The translations under genes were made by a program, and so were the position numbers. From Winogradskyella wichelsiae (GTDB lineage: Bacteria; Bacteroidota; Bacteroidia; Flavobacteriales; Flavobacteriaceae): a stretch of DNA of 64,000 nucleotides. The DNA lies in contig NZ_JABFDJ010000001.1 of assembly GCF_013403925.1 (NCBI RefSeq), forward strand, positions 496,001-560,000. The letters are read 5' to 3'. Each line of letters opens with the position of its first letter. The first letter of the stretch is position 1. Below the pieces are notes generated by a model. That model had not been told where the DNA came from. It saw nothing but the letters and a program-made list of their open reading frames with translations, and searched no databases. Positions 51,904 to 62,413 of the stretch are shown here, one piece after another.

Positions 51904-54900
51904 TTAATTTCCAAAATTATATCTCAGTGTAATTCCTGATCTTATAGAGGTTTGTGGAAATGATGTTGAAATGGCGAATTCTGAGAAGGTATAATCGAAG
52001 TAAAAGATAGCCATAAGGTTTTTGCTAAAAGCATAATCTGCATTGTATTGAAGCCCCCAAATGGTTTGCCCTGCAGTGATCTGGTTATTCTCTAAGTCTA
52101 AATATCTAATAATCGTTTTATTGTCTCTCACCGAAACGTCTAAACTCATATTTAAATCACTTACAATAATTTGCTTCGGACCTGCAAGTTGCGATCTTAT
52201 TCTTAAATCTTTAAAACGGTATCCTAAACCTACTGTATATTCTTTACCTTGAATTTCTGTCATTAAATTATTATCAAAACTAAGAGAAAGCAATCTGTCT
52301 GTTTTCATTTCGGCTAAGATCTTAACTGAATTTTTCATTTCAAAATCTAAACGAACTAAAGGACTAAACTGTTCTTCTAGGTTAATATTACTAAATAGAG
52401 TCCTATTTTTTAAATTCCCGTTTAAATCTTGATTATCAGTATTAATTGAGCCCACACCTGTGTTTGTATCAACAATCAAATTGTCTACCGAAGTATCATA
52501 ATCTAAATTAGTTACAAACTGGTTTATTGTATAGTTAGATCGGTAACCATGTTGTACAGAAAAACGCTTAAAGTTTTTCTTAAACCATGGAAGTTTCATT
52601 AGACCTGTATATTTTAAATTCCAATTAGGTATCGGTACATCTCTAAATGCGTTAGTGCTAACTTTTTCTGGATCTGTTCCCTGATAAGCCGATAAAAATG
52701 CAGGTAATAATACACGCTGACTACTTTTACCAAAACCTTCTGGGTAACCATCTGCATCGGTACTGTAAGGTGTATTTCCGTAAAATTCTTTGGCCAACCT
52801 ATTAGCTATAATTAACCTATTGGCTCTAAAATCATCGAAAGTTGCTGATTGATTCTCGTCACTTGGATTAAAAGCCGTTTTTATTAATGCCGTTGAAATA
52901 CTAAAATTACCGTAAGAATTAGTGATTAAATCATTATATATATCACTTAAACCATCTCCATTATTATCTGATGTATTAAAACTTTCAGTTGTAGTTTCTG
53001 CATATATTCTACTTCCTGTTAAATCTATTTTAAGGTCTGTTAGTGGTTCAATATTCACAGAATAGTCTAAAGTTTTATTCGTTACCTCTGTATATTGTTC
53101 GTTAAAATTCTCGTAGGTAGTTAACCAACCATTACTAGCCGCTATACTTCTTACGTCTTTTTGACTACCAAAAGTATATCCTACAGTTGGTCTTAAAGTC
53201 CCTATAAACCCAGGGGTTGGCAAATAACCTGGTAAATACGTACCATTATTCTCTGCATAATTAAACTGCATACGTTTTACCATGGTAATCACGTTAATAA
53301 ATGTGTTATACGCTTTTTCGCTTGTACTTGGTTTATTTTCATCAGCAGCATTAGCATTTTTATCATCTGAACCTGGTTTAGGCGCACGTCTACTTGCAAC
53401 AGTAGTTCTTGTTCTACCTCTACTCTTCTGCTTTCCTTTCTTCACTAGACCTAACGTTTTATATAAGGTCTCCATGTTTAATGTAGAATTAAGTGTATGT
53501 GTATTCGAATTCTGAATAGAGTTTCCTAAGTTATAAGTTTCATAAAGTCCTGTATCGGGATCCTCAACCTCGATTTCTGTAGTTACATCAGAACCTTTTT
53601 GCCACTGAAAAGCCCCACTATAAGCATAAGTAGATCTCAAGAAACTAAGCGCTGGTATTTTATATAGCGGTAATTCATAATTAATTTGAATCTGCTGTGT
53701 CTGATAATTAGGATCACCAAACTCGAAGAAATCATCCCAAACATCTAATTCAGGATCTTGTAACCCATCTAATTGATCATCAATAAAATAATTACGAACA
53801 ATATTAGTATTCGCAGCTGAGAAGTTAACGCTTAATGCATCTGTAAGATTATAATTGATGGCGTACTGAAAATCATAAGTATAATATCTTCTAAATAATT
53901 CTTCAATTCCAATATTATCATCTGTTAATTCTACTTCTCTATATTTTTGTTTATTAAACTGTCTGTTAAAATCGGAATTAATGGAAAAACTAGATGGTAA
54001 TAAATTAACATTGAAATCTTTTAAAATTTTCCAATGCTTACTCGTAAATAAAGAATCGTTCTTTTTAAAAGGTTCATATTTTATAGGCTCAAACGCATAT
54101 ACATAATTAGCACCTACTCTTACAGTTTGATCCAGAGAATTTTCAATTTCAAAATCGCGATGCTCTACCTTATTGTAAGAATAATTTAGAGTTAAATTTT
54201 CTACATCGTAAAAATGCTTTTTAGCATCTGCTGCCTTTTGCTTTCTTACACCAATAAAGTTTACGCTTTGGCGTTTGGTATAATCTTCTGATTGTTCACT
54301 AATACGATCAGCTTCTTCACTGGTAGATGCTGCATCTATTCTGGATTGCAATGTAAGGTCATTATAATATTGATCGTATTTAGGAGTAACCAATTCTTCA
54401 CTTTGCGAATAATTAAAAGGAAGTTGAACTCCCCATTTTTTTGGTAATAATTGTCCTAATTGTATGTTTGTAACAACATCGTATTGCTGTACATCCTCTA
54501 AACTTCTTTCATTTGGACCTTGTTCAATACTACCAAAACCAGTTGTACTTTTACTTCCTACAGCACTAATATTAGCAAAATCTGCAATTTTAGTATCCAA
54601 GCTTACAATTGTTGCCCAGCCCCCGTCGTTATCCATATCAGACATGCGAAGCTCATTAAACCATACCTCACTACACGAACTCATGCTTGTTGAACCCGAG
54701 TTTTTCACTCCCACCATTAACACCCTAATATCTCCATAGTTTGGATTTCCTTTAATGGCAATACGTTGTTGCTTCTGTGTACCTACAATATTATCGTACG
54801 GTACATTTTGATTAGCCAAAGGTGTTTCGTTTAATTCTCCATCTACAACATTATAAAATGTAGCATCTTCATCACTTAAAGTCCCTCCTGAAATACCTAA

Positions 54901-57900
54901 TGATTTTATTTTCTGCAAGAATTCAAGAGGCATTTCAATTTCATTTTGTTCTGGCCAAGCTTGTTCTCTTAAACTACCTTCAGCATCAGAAGATGGTAAT
55001 AAAGGCACCTCTATTTGATAATAATTTTCAGTAAAATCGTTACCCATTCTAATAAAACCGATCATTTCTCCAGGTTCTAAAAGGTTTCCATCTTGTGCTT
55101 CAGCATGAATAAACATTCTTAGCTTTTTATACTGTCGCATGTCTATATCAATATTTTTATAAACCCCTTTAGAATCCGTAGGGTCTAAATCGCAGGCCTG
55201 AAGCACTAACGATTGCTCATTTTGATCAATTATCGTATTGTTGTTATTTAATTGTTCTTGTTCTACACCTGGTGGCAATAAATAGCCCGGGTTATCTTGT
55301 ACACCTGCAACACCAACATTAAATTCTACATTGGGACTATTATTATTGGTATCGCTATCTAAATCTAACGTATAACGTCTCCAATCACTTCTTACCAAAT
55401 CGAAAGTTGCAAAACGTAAAACCGTGTTCTGAGTAAAATTAGACATATATAAACGCGCAAAACGTATAGAACGTATATCTGAAATACCACCAACAGCCTC
55501 ACGGACATCACTTTCTGCAATAGGAACCCGGAATTGGTACCATTTAACCTCTCTTGAATCTCCATTAGGTAACGTTACTGTTTCCGTTTTAGTATCATTA
55601 ACTATAGGATTGGTAAGACTTAGGGAAGCACTAGTAATATCAATTTCATACTCATAATAACTATCAATAGTATTCATTGTGTTATCTCTATTGATATCTT
55701 CTACATCTGGTACTGTAGTAGAACCTCTATTGGTATCTGTAAAAGTTTCGGGTGAATTACCTTCCGTACCGTTATATTTTTTATAACGTTCAAAAATATT
55801 CCCATCTGTATTTAAATAATAATTGTAATTATCATTTGAAGGATCTTCACCAAACTCAGCACCAAATTCTAAAATTTCTTCTGAATCATTAAAACCATCA
55901 AATCCGACATCTTGATTGGTTCGCTCTGCTCCTGTTGTTCCAAACGTATAAACAAGCGATTGATTTTCTGGCACAATACTTCCAAAGTCAGTTCTTCCTA
56001 ACAACGAAATATCTCCATCTTCTGGCAGCCCATTCTCGTATTGTTTTTGACCATCCTTTAAAATATCTTCTGAGATATTACCAAGGTTTACAAATAATTT
56101 ACCACCAGTATTAGATGGATTATCTAAAAATGGATCTTGAACCCAAAACTCAATATACTCTACATTAGCTTGTTCAAAATCAGTTGTTGTAATTGCTCTT
56201 GAAATACCTGCCCAACTATTAGAAGGTGTTAATGGCGCTTCATTTGTTGCTGCTGGATGAAAATTATAAGGCCCGCGTTCTGTAGGATAGTAAGCTAAAT
56301 CTAAAGTGTTAATTACAGATGTTTGTCCTTGTACAATATCTTGATCAAAAATCTCTTCTATAAAAACACGACGTGTGTATAAGTCTGAAATATCATCATC
56401 TGTAATACCGCTTGGTCTTTGAGTGGAATAAAATATTGGGTCTACCGTGTACCAGTTTAAAAGCGCTCTACCATATCCATTTTCAATTCCATTACCATCT
56501 ATTCCTGGAACGTTATTAGGTAAATTTAATGGACGACTAGAAAGCGTCCATGAAAGCGGACTTAATAAACTTATAGATCCTTGAGTTCCTTCAAAATCAT
56601 CAATATAAGCAGTAGCTTCATCATCAAATTCTGAACCACTTGAAGAACCAGGTAATAAATAGGCAAACTCCCCCCTTAATGAAAGACTAGAAGGTACGTC
56701 TGTATCAATATTTGGCAACTTATTTACCATTCTGGTTAAAAACGGAACTTCTGTTGAATAGTTTCCGTTAAATCCAAATATAGTATTATTAATAGGCTCT
56801 GAACTATAATTTGATTTTTGAGTAATTGGTCGTTCATTAAGATTTAATAATGTAGCCCCCAAAACAAAATTCTCATCAAATTGATGCTCTACATTAACCC
56901 CTGTAAATCGCTTTGTTTGCTGACCAAAAACGGCATTATTTTCTACAGAAATATTAATTGGTGTATCTGATGCAATTAATGATTCATCTAAAATTTCTAC
57001 ACGACCTAATGTATAATTCACTGTATAATCTACTCCTTCTACAAGCGTACGGCCACCTGCTGTTACGGTAACAGAACCTCTAGGCACATTAAATGCTCCG
57101 ATAGGTATTCCGCTATCTCCACCGCTACTGGTATAACGACCTTTTATTTGGAATTTGTTTTTTTCGGCCTCATCTAAAGCTGCTGTCTTGGTCGATTTAT
57201 ACAAAATATCATAAACATATTTCTTCTGATTTTCGTTAAAACCACTTTGTGTATCTCCAACATCTTCATAATCGATATCATTATTGCTTGGGTTTTCATC
57301 ATCATCTAAAACATCAAATAAATATCGCCCAAACGGTTCTGCCTTAGTAAAAATAATTTTTCCGTTTTGAGATAATATGGTAACACCTTCAACATAATCA
57401 AAAAAACCATCACCTTGTGCCTGAGCATCACCATTAAAATTTAACTTATCTAAATGAAAAAGTCTGATTAAAGGGGTTTCACTTATTTGAGAATCATCAC
57501 TTGTATTATTCGGACTATTATTATCAAAGGTTGGAAAAGGAATCTCTACACCTCCAACTGACACAGGTGTAATGTAGTTTAGTGCCGAAGATTCTGTGTA
57601 AAAAATATTTAATGTAAAATCTTCTTTATCTAATTGATAGGCACCAGTATCATAGATATTTTTCATCATTAAATCCCAAATAGGTTGCTCTACAGAAGTT
57701 ACAGCACTTTTTAGCATTTTCAAAACTAAACTTTGATTACTAATCACATTAGTTCCAGAAGTATCATCTACAGAAGTAGCGTCTACCCCTCCATTAGCAA
57801 ATTCACCAACCTGAAAAACCTGGCCCCCTAACGTATATTGAAATGCGACCGCTAAAACTTCATCGTTGAGTAAACGTTGACTTAGAGAAATATACCCTAA

Positions 57901-59238
57901 ATCTTCATTTAACACGTAATCTTGTCCTTCTACTAATTTTCTAGCTGATTCCAGTTTACCATAATCAAAACCTTCTTGAATGGCTGTATTTACACCTGCC
58001 TGAATATTTGTTATGTTTCTTACAGATTCTGTTAATAGTGAACCTGCGCCACCAATGTTCGTTGGATCAAAATCATTATTTTCGTTATTTGGTTTTGCGT
58101 TTGGGTTATTAATAAAACCACCAGGCAATGGATCTAAACCTATGTTACCACCCGACGATTCTCCTAAATCTTGAAATGCAACAATATTTCTTACATTATC
58201 TGTTTGGTTAGTTCTATTAGTCACCCAAACTTCTGCTCTTGTAATCTGAAGTCCTTGATTATCTATAAATGGATATTGTAATAAGGCTTTGTCATAAGTC
58301 TCTCTAAAATACTGTGCTAAAAAGAAGTGTCTATTTTCATCGTAATCTTGTGCATAAAACTCAAATTCCTCTACTGTTCCTCCGCCTTCTGCGACAACGG
58401 ATGTAGATTGCGATTGTTGTTCTGAAAACACAGCTGTAACACTAGTCTTACCAAACTGTAATTCTGTTTTTACACCAAAAAGACTTTGAGCACCAGTAAT
58501 TAAAGAACTGTTTAAGGGCATGCTAACATTACCAACTTCTATTTTACGAATAATATCATCTTCCGTTGGTGTGTATTCTAATTTTACAACTTGTTGAAAA
58601 TCGAAAGTTGCTTCAGTATCATAATTTGCCGTAACCTGAAGTTTAGTCCCTACTTTCCCTAATAAATTTAAGCTAATTCTCTGATCAAAATCAAAGGTGA
58701 AATTCGACCTGTTTTGTGGTGAAAGTGATGGGTTATCTTGTTTTGAGTAGAGAATACCCAAATCTACTTCTACCGAACCTTGCGGGATAATATTTATGGT
58801 ATTTCCACCAAAAATGGTTTCAAACAAGCCAGAATTCACATAAAACTCTGGTAATAAATTTTTCTGATCTTCTTCTGAACCTTCCTTTTGGCCAGCTGCA
58901 GCATCAGCCATTTTTTTATAATAATTCTTTAGTTTCTCTTCTAATACTAATTTCTGAAATTCATCTGGAGTAAGAATTAAGGGGTAATTAATATTGAAGT
59001 TTCCGATTTTTTCAGAATATACATAACGATCTAAAATAGGATCATAAGTATATTTAGAAATAATACTTTCTGGATTTGGCATATTTAATTTACCAAATGC
59101 AAATGTCGTTTTTGTAGAATCTTGTTCCGTTTCTTCTTCTTGAGCAAAGGCAACATTACCAATTAGCAACAAAAAGGCTAATATAAAGTAGTACCTAGAA
59201 GAAAAACTTAGCTTATGGTTGGTTGTATTCAATTGCAT
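51904..59238 (-). CDS. sprA: SprA, T9SS outer-membrane translocon (cell surface protein SprA/Sov)
   Basis: 2444 residues, the usual length for SprA. Signal peptide ends IGNVAFAQEEE. Two SprA N-terminal-type regions, many Asn/Asp-rich loops and a very large barrel (36 strands in the F. johnsoniae structure) ending YNFGN with a C-terminal aromatic strand. Segments such as SVEVDLGILYSKQDNPSLSP, VKTELQFGKTSVTAVFSEQQ and RGEFAYLLPGSS are characteristic. It is the protein-conducting channel of the type IX secretion system, required for gliding and secretion. The TAATG junction overlaps ruvA by one base, so it is co-transcribed. Confidence 0.96.
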   Translation of the reverse strand: MQLNTTNHKLSFSSRYYFILAFLLLIGNVAFAQEEETEQDSTKTTFAFGKLNMPNPESIISKYTYDPILDRYVYSEKIGNFNINYPLILTPDEFQKLVLEEKLKNYYKKMADAAAGQKEGSEEDQKNLLPEFYVNSGLFETIFGGNTINIIPQGSVEVDLGILYSKQDNPSLSPQNRSNFTFDFDQRISLNLLGKVGTKLQVTANYDTEATFDFQQVVKLEYTPTEDDIIRKIEVGNVSMPLNSSLITGAQSLFGVKTELQFGKTSVTAVFSEQQSQSTSVVAEGGGTVEEFEFYAQDYDENRHFFLAQYFRETYDKALLQYPFIDNQGLQITRAEVWVTNRTNQTDNVRNIVAFQDLGESSGGNIGLDPLPGGFINNPNAKPNNENNDFDPTNIGGAGSLLTESVRNITNIQAGVNTAIQEGFDYGKLESARKLVEGQDYVLNEDLGYISLSQRLLNDEVLAVAFQYTLGGQVFQVGEFANGGVDATSVDDTSGTNVISNQSLVLKMLKSAVTSVEQPIWDLMMKNIYDTGAYQLDKEDFTLNIFYTESSALNYITPVSVGGVEIPFPTFDNNSPNNTSDDSQISETPLIRLFHLDKLNFNGDAQAQGDGFFDYVEGVTILSQNGKIIFTKAEPFGRYLFDVLDDDENPSNNDIDYEDVGDTQSGFNENQKKYVYDILYKSTKTAALDEAEKNKFQIKGRYTSSGGDSGIPIGAFNVPRGSVTVTAGGRTLVEGVDYTVNYTLGRVEILDESLIASDTPINISVENNAVFGQQTKRFTGVNVEHQFDENFVLGATLLNLNERPITQKSNYSSEPINNTIFGFNGNYSTEVPFLTRMVNKLPNIDTDVPSSLSLRGEFAYLLPGSSSGSEFDDEATAYIDDFEGTQGSISLLSPLSWTLSSRPLNLPNNVPGIDGNGIENGYGRALLNWYTVDPIFYSTQRPSGITDDDISDLYTRRVFIEEIFDQDIVQGQTSVINTLDLAYYPTERGPYNFHPAATNEAPLTPSNSWAGISRAITTTDFEQANVEYIEFWVQDPFLDNPSNTGGKLFVNLGNISEDILKDGQKQYENGLPEDGDISLLGRTDFGSIVPENQSLVYTFGTTGAERTNQDVGFDGFNDSEEILEFGAEFGEDPSNDNYNYYLNTDGNIFERYKKYNGTEGNSPETFTDTNRGSTTVPDVEDINRDNTMNTIDSYYEYEIDITSASLSLTNPIVNDTKTETVTLPNGDSREVKWYQFRVPIAESDVREAVGGISDIRSIRFARLYMSNFTQNTVLRFATFDLVRSDWRRYTLDLDSDTNNNSPNVEFNVGVAGVQDNPGYLLPPGVEQEQLNNNNTIIDQNEQSLVLQACDLDPTDSKGVYKNIDIDMRQYKKLRMFIHAEAQDGNLLEPGEMIGFIRMGNDFTENYYQIEVPLLPSSDAEGSLREQAWPEQNEIEMPLEFLQKIKSLGISGGTLSDEDATFYNVVDGELNETPLANQNVPYDNIVGTQKQQRIAIKGNPNYGDIRVLMVGVKNSGSTSMSSCSEVWFNELRMSDMDNDGGWATIVSLDTKIADFANISAVGSKSTTGFGSIEQGPNERSLEDVQQYDVVTNIQLGQLLPKKWGVQLPFNYSQSEELVTPKYDQYYNDLTLQSRIDAASTSEEADRISEQSEDYTKRQSVNFIGVRKQKAADAKKHFYDVENLTLNYSYNKVEHRDFEIENSLDQTVRVGANYVYAFEPIKYEPFKKNDSLFTSKHWKILKDFNVNLLPSSFSINSDFNRQFNKQKYREVELTDDNIGIEELFRRYYTYDFQYAINYNLTDALSVNFSAANTNIVRNYFIDDQLDGLQDPELDVWDDFFEFGDPNYQTQQIQINYELPLYKIPALSFLRSTYAYSGAFQWQKGSDVTTEIEVEDPDTGLYETYNLGNSIQNSNTHTLNSTLNMETLYKTLGLVKKGKQKSRGRTRTTVASRRAPKPGSDDKNANAADENKPSTSEKAYNTFINVITMVKRMQFNYAENNGTYLPGYLPTPGFIGTLRPTVGYTFGSQKDVRSIAASNGWLTTYENFNEQYTEVTNKTLDYSVNIEPLTDLKIDLTGSRIYAETTTESFNTSDNNGDGLSDIYNDLITNSYGNFSISTALIKTAFNPSDENQSATFDDFRANRLIIANRLAKEFYGNTPYSTDADGYPEGFGKSSQRVLLPAFLSAYQGTDPEKVSTNAFRDVPIPNWNLKYTGLMKLPWFKKNFKRFSVQHGYRSNYTINQFVTNLDYDTSVDNLIVDTNTGVGSINTDNQDLNGNLKNRTLFSNINLEEQFSPLVRLDFEMKNSVKILAEMKTDRLLSLSFDNNLMTEIQGKEYTVGLGYRFKDLRIRSQLAGPKQIIVSDLNMSLDVSVRDNKTIIRYLDLENNQITAGQTIWGLQYNADYAFSKNLMAIFYFDYTFSEFAISTSFPQTSIRSGITLRYNFGN

Positions 59239-59819
59239 TATAAGTTTTTTAGAGCTTCTTTAATTATTTGCTCTACTTGGGCGTCTGGTTGGGCTTTCAA
59301 TATCTTATCAACAACTTTTTCTGATTGCTTTTTGTTAAAGCCTAAGACATCTAAAGCTGATAACGCTTCTTCTTTGTCAGTATTGTTCAGGGCTAGAGAA
59401 AGTTCGTCCATATCAAAGACTTTTAACACTTTATCTTTTAAGTCAATAATTACACGCTGTGCTGTCTTAATACCAATACCTTTTACACTTTGAATTAAAG
59501 CCACGTCTCCACTCGCAATTCCTTCTTTAACTTGATCTGTAGAAAGTGATGACAACATAGTACGTGCTGTATTTGCACCAATACCACTTACGGATATAAG
59601 TAATTTAAAAATTTCGCGTTCTGCTTTTGAAGCAAAACCATAAAGACTCTGAGAATCCTCACGTACAAGTAAATAAGTATATAATCTTAATTTTTCCTTA
59701 TCTGGAATTTGAGAATATGTATGTAAAGATATATTGATAAAATAGCCAACACCATTGCAATCTATAACAACGTCTGTTGGATTTTTTTCTACGAGTTTGC
59801 CTTCTATATGTGTAATCAT
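59238..59819 (-). CDS. ruvA: Holliday junction branch migration protein RuvA
   Basis: 193 residues. N-terminal OB domain (MITHIEGKLVEKNPTDVVID, CNGVGYFINISLHT), two helix-hairpin-helix motifs (LLISVSGIGANTARTMLSSL; ALIQSVKGIGIKTAQRVIID) and the C-terminal RuvB-binding domain (SALDVLGFNKKQSEKVVDKI). It binds four-way junctions with RuvB. Coupled to sprA by TAATG. Promoter at 59842-59849. Confidence 0.96.
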   Translation of the reverse strand: MITHIEGKLVEKNPTDVVIDCNGVGYFINISLHTYSQIPDKEKLRLYTYLLVREDSQSLYGFASKAEREIFKLLISVSGIGANTARTMLSSLSTDQVKEGIASGDVALIQSVKGIGIKTAQRVIIDLKDKVLKVFDMDELSLALNNTDKEEALSALDVLGFNKKQSEKVVDKILKAQPDAQVEQIIKEALKNL

Positions 59820-59841
59820 TGATAAAGAAAAGTTAAAAAAC

Positions 59842-59849
59842 CAAATGTA
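59842..59849 (-). promoter_or_regulatory. TAnnTTTG -7 promoter element for ruvA-sprA
   Basis: TACATTTG on the minus strand, 22 bp before the ruvA ATG. Confidence 0.5.
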
Positions 59850-59916
59850 ATAAAATTATTTTCATTAAAATGAATACCGATCGAGTATGAATGCGAGAAC
59901 TTTATTAATTAAGTTT

Positions 59917-59955
59917 AAAAATAAAAAGCCCACTTAAAGTGGGCTTTTTATTTTT
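59917..59955. terminator. Strong terminator after the malic enzyme gene
   Basis: AAAAATAAAAAGCCCACTT and its exact reverse complement around one base, with T-tracts both ways, 35 bp beyond the stop at 59990. Confidence 0.9.
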
Positions 59956-59989
59956 AAAACTCTGTATTGTAATATGATTAACTCCACTA

Positions 59990-62278
59990 TTACAGTTCTT
60001 TCTCTTGTCTTTTTTCACGTTCTTGTGCATCAACAACCGAAATGGCCGCCATGTTTACAATTTCGTCTACACTAGCACCTAATTGCAAAATATGAACAGG
60101 TTTACACATCCCCATCATAATAGGCCCAATGGATTCTGACTTATTCAGTTCTTTTAGTAATTTGTAAGTAATATTTGCAGCATCCAAGTTTGGAAAAACA
60201 AGGGTATTGACCTTACGCCCTGCTAATTTAGAAAATGGAAAAATATCTTGAAGCATTTTTGCATTCAGTGCAAAATCAGTTTGCAATTCACCATCAACTA
60301 TCATTTCTGGATAAGCTTTATGCAAATACGCTACGGCTTCTTTCACTTTTTCTGCTCTTGGATTTTCTGAAGATCCAAAATTAGAATAAGATATCATTGC
60401 GGTGACAGGTTCTATGCCAAACATTTTGGTGACCTGAGAAGTCATTCTAGCAATTTTAGCCAAATCTAGAGCTGTAGGGTCAATATTTATTGATGTATCA
60501 CTTAAAAACATCGGACCACGTTCCGTCATCATTAAATTAGTAGTTGCAACTCTAGAAACGCCGTCTGCCATACCAATTAATTCTAACATTGGTTTTACAA
60601 CAGAAGGATAATTACGAGAATATCCGGTAATCAATGCATCTGCATCACCAACATTAACCATCATAGCTGCAAAATAATTACGTTCTCGCATCTTCTTTTC
60701 TGCTGAATAAATCGTAACACCTTGGCGCTTTCTTTTCTCCCAATATACTTTAGCATATCTATTTTTACGATCCGTTTCTTCGTCCGATTTCGGATCTACA
60801 ATGGGAACGTCAGCATCAAACTCAATTTCTGCCATTAACTCAAGGATCGTTTCTTTTCGTCCTAATAAAATAGGATGTGCAATGCCTTCTTCATAAACTA
60901 TTTGTGCGGCTTTTAAAACATCTAACTGATCTGCTTCTGCAAAAACAACCCGTTTCGGATTTGTTTTAGCTCTCCCTAATAGCATCCGCACCAATTTATT
61001 ATCAGAACCTAAACGTTCTAACAATGAATTTTCGTAACGTGCCCAATCTTCAATTGGTTCTTTAGCCACTCCACTTTCCATTGCGGCTTTTGCAACAGCA
61101 GGAGGAACTACTGCTATTAATCTAGGATCAAATGGTTTTGGAATAATATAATCTTTACCAAAAGTTAAGCGTGTTTCTGAATAAGCAATATTGACTTGCT
61201 CTGGTACTGGTTCCTTTGCTAATTTAGATAAAGCTTTAACAGCCGCCATTTTCATAGCTTCGTTAATTTTTGTTGCTCTAACATCTAAAGCTCCTCTAAA
61301 AATAAAAGGGAAACCAAGAACATTATTAACTTGATTAGGATGGTCACTACGACCTGTTGCCATAATAATATCGTCTCTTGTATCTATTGCTAATTGATAG
61401 TTAATCTCTGCAACAGGATTAGCCATTGCAAATACAATAGGATTAGTAGCCATAGATAATAACATCTCTGGAGTAACAATATTTGGTTGCGATAAACCAA
61501 TAAATACATCAGCATCTTGCATTGCTTCTGTTAATGTATCAATTTTACGATGCGTAGCAAATTCTGCTTTTTGAGAGGTTAAATTATCTCTATCGTCTCT
61601 AATAACCCCTTTACTGTCTAACATTACAATATTTTCGCGTTTTGCACCAAAAGCTTGGTATAAACGCGTACAAGAAATTGCAGCTGCACCAGCTCCGCTG
61701 ACTACAATTTTTACCTCTTCAATCTTTTTTTCTGAGATTTCTAAAGCATTTATTAAAGCTGCTGCTGAAATAATTGCTGTTCCATGCTGATCGTCATGCA
61801 TTACGGGAATATCTAACTCTTCCTTTAAGCGACGTTCAATTTCAAAAGCTTCAGGTGCTTTTATATCTTCAAGATTAATACCACCAAAAGTAGGTGCTAT
61901 ATTTTTTACTGTTTCTATAAAGGCATCAACATCTTCAGTATTTACTTCAATATCGAAAACATCTATATCAGCGAAAATTTTAAAAAGTAAACCTTTACCT
62001 TCCATTACTGGTTTAGAAGCTTCAGGACCAATATTACCTAATCCTAAAACAGCAGTTCCGTTAGAAATTACTGCAACCAAATTTCCCTTGGCTGTATATT
62101 TATAGACATTTTCTACATCTTTTGCAATTTCTAAACAGGGCTCAGCCACACCTGGTGAATAAGCTAAAGATAAATCGCGTTGTGATGCATATTTTTTAGT
62201 CGGTACTACTTTTATTTTTCCAGGAGTTGGTTTAGCATGATATACTAAGGCTTCTCTTCGTTTGCTTTGTTTGCTCAT
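59990..62278 (-). CDS. maeB: NADP-dependent malic enzyme with phosphotransacetylase-like domain
   Basis: 762 residues, the long MaeB architecture. Residues 1 to about 425: malic enzyme, with LAYSPGVAEPCLEI (catalytic Tyr), GKGLLFKIFADIDVFDIEVN, VMHDDQHGTA and the cofactor loop VVSGAGAAAISCTRLY (about 195). Residues about 430-762: PTA-like domain (RVVFAEADQLDVLKAA; ALITGYSRNYPSVVKPML), regulatory in related enzymes. It makes pyruvate, CO2 and NADPH from malate. Promoter at 62299-62306. Confidence 0.95.
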   Translation of the reverse strand: MSKQSKRREALVYHAKPTPGKIKVVPTKKYASQRDLSLAYSPGVAEPCLEIAKDVENVYKYTAKGNLVAVISNGTAVLGLGNIGPEASKPVMEGKGLLFKIFADIDVFDIEVNTEDVDAFIETVKNIAPTFGGINLEDIKAPEAFEIERRLKEELDIPVMHDDQHGTAIISAAALINALEISEKKIEEVKIVVSGAGAAAISCTRLYQAFGAKRENIVMLDSKGVIRDDRDNLTSQKAEFATHRKIDTLTEAMQDADVFIGLSQPNIVTPEMLLSMATNPIVFAMANPVAEINYQLAIDTRDDIIMATGRSDHPNQVNNVLGFPFIFRGALDVRATKINEAMKMAAVKALSKLAKEPVPEQVNIAYSETRLTFGKDYIIPKPFDPRLIAVVPPAVAKAAMESGVAKEPIEDWARYENSLLERLGSDNKLVRMLLGRAKTNPKRVVFAEADQLDVLKAAQIVYEEGIAHPILLGRKETILELMAEIEFDADVPIVDPKSDEETDRKNRYAKVYWEKRKRQGVTIYSAEKKMRERNYFAAMMVNVGDADALITGYSRNYPSVVKPMLELIGMADGVSRVATTNLMMTERGPMFLSDTSINIDPTALDLAKIARMTSQVTKMFGIEPVTAMISYSNFGSSENPRAEKVKEAVAYLHKAYPEMIVDGELQTDFALNAKMLQDIFPFSKLAGRKVNTLVFPNLDAANITYKLLKELNKSESIGPIMMGMCKPVHILQLGASVDEIVNMAAISVVDAQEREKRQEKEL

Positions 62279-62298
62279 AATCTAATTGGATTAAGCTA

Positions 62299-62306
62299 CA
62301 AATATA
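62299..62306 (-). promoter_or_regulatory. TAnnTTTG -7 promoter element for maeB
   Basis: TATATTTG on the minus strand, 20 bp before the maeB ATG. Confidence 0.45.
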
Positions 62307-62413
62307 AGGATTTGAATGTTTGCTATGGAAGGCAATATTTTTAAAACAGAACACCACTATATAATTCAAATTAATCACGTTTTAAGGTTAACCTTAAAGC
62401 TCTTAGATAAAGT

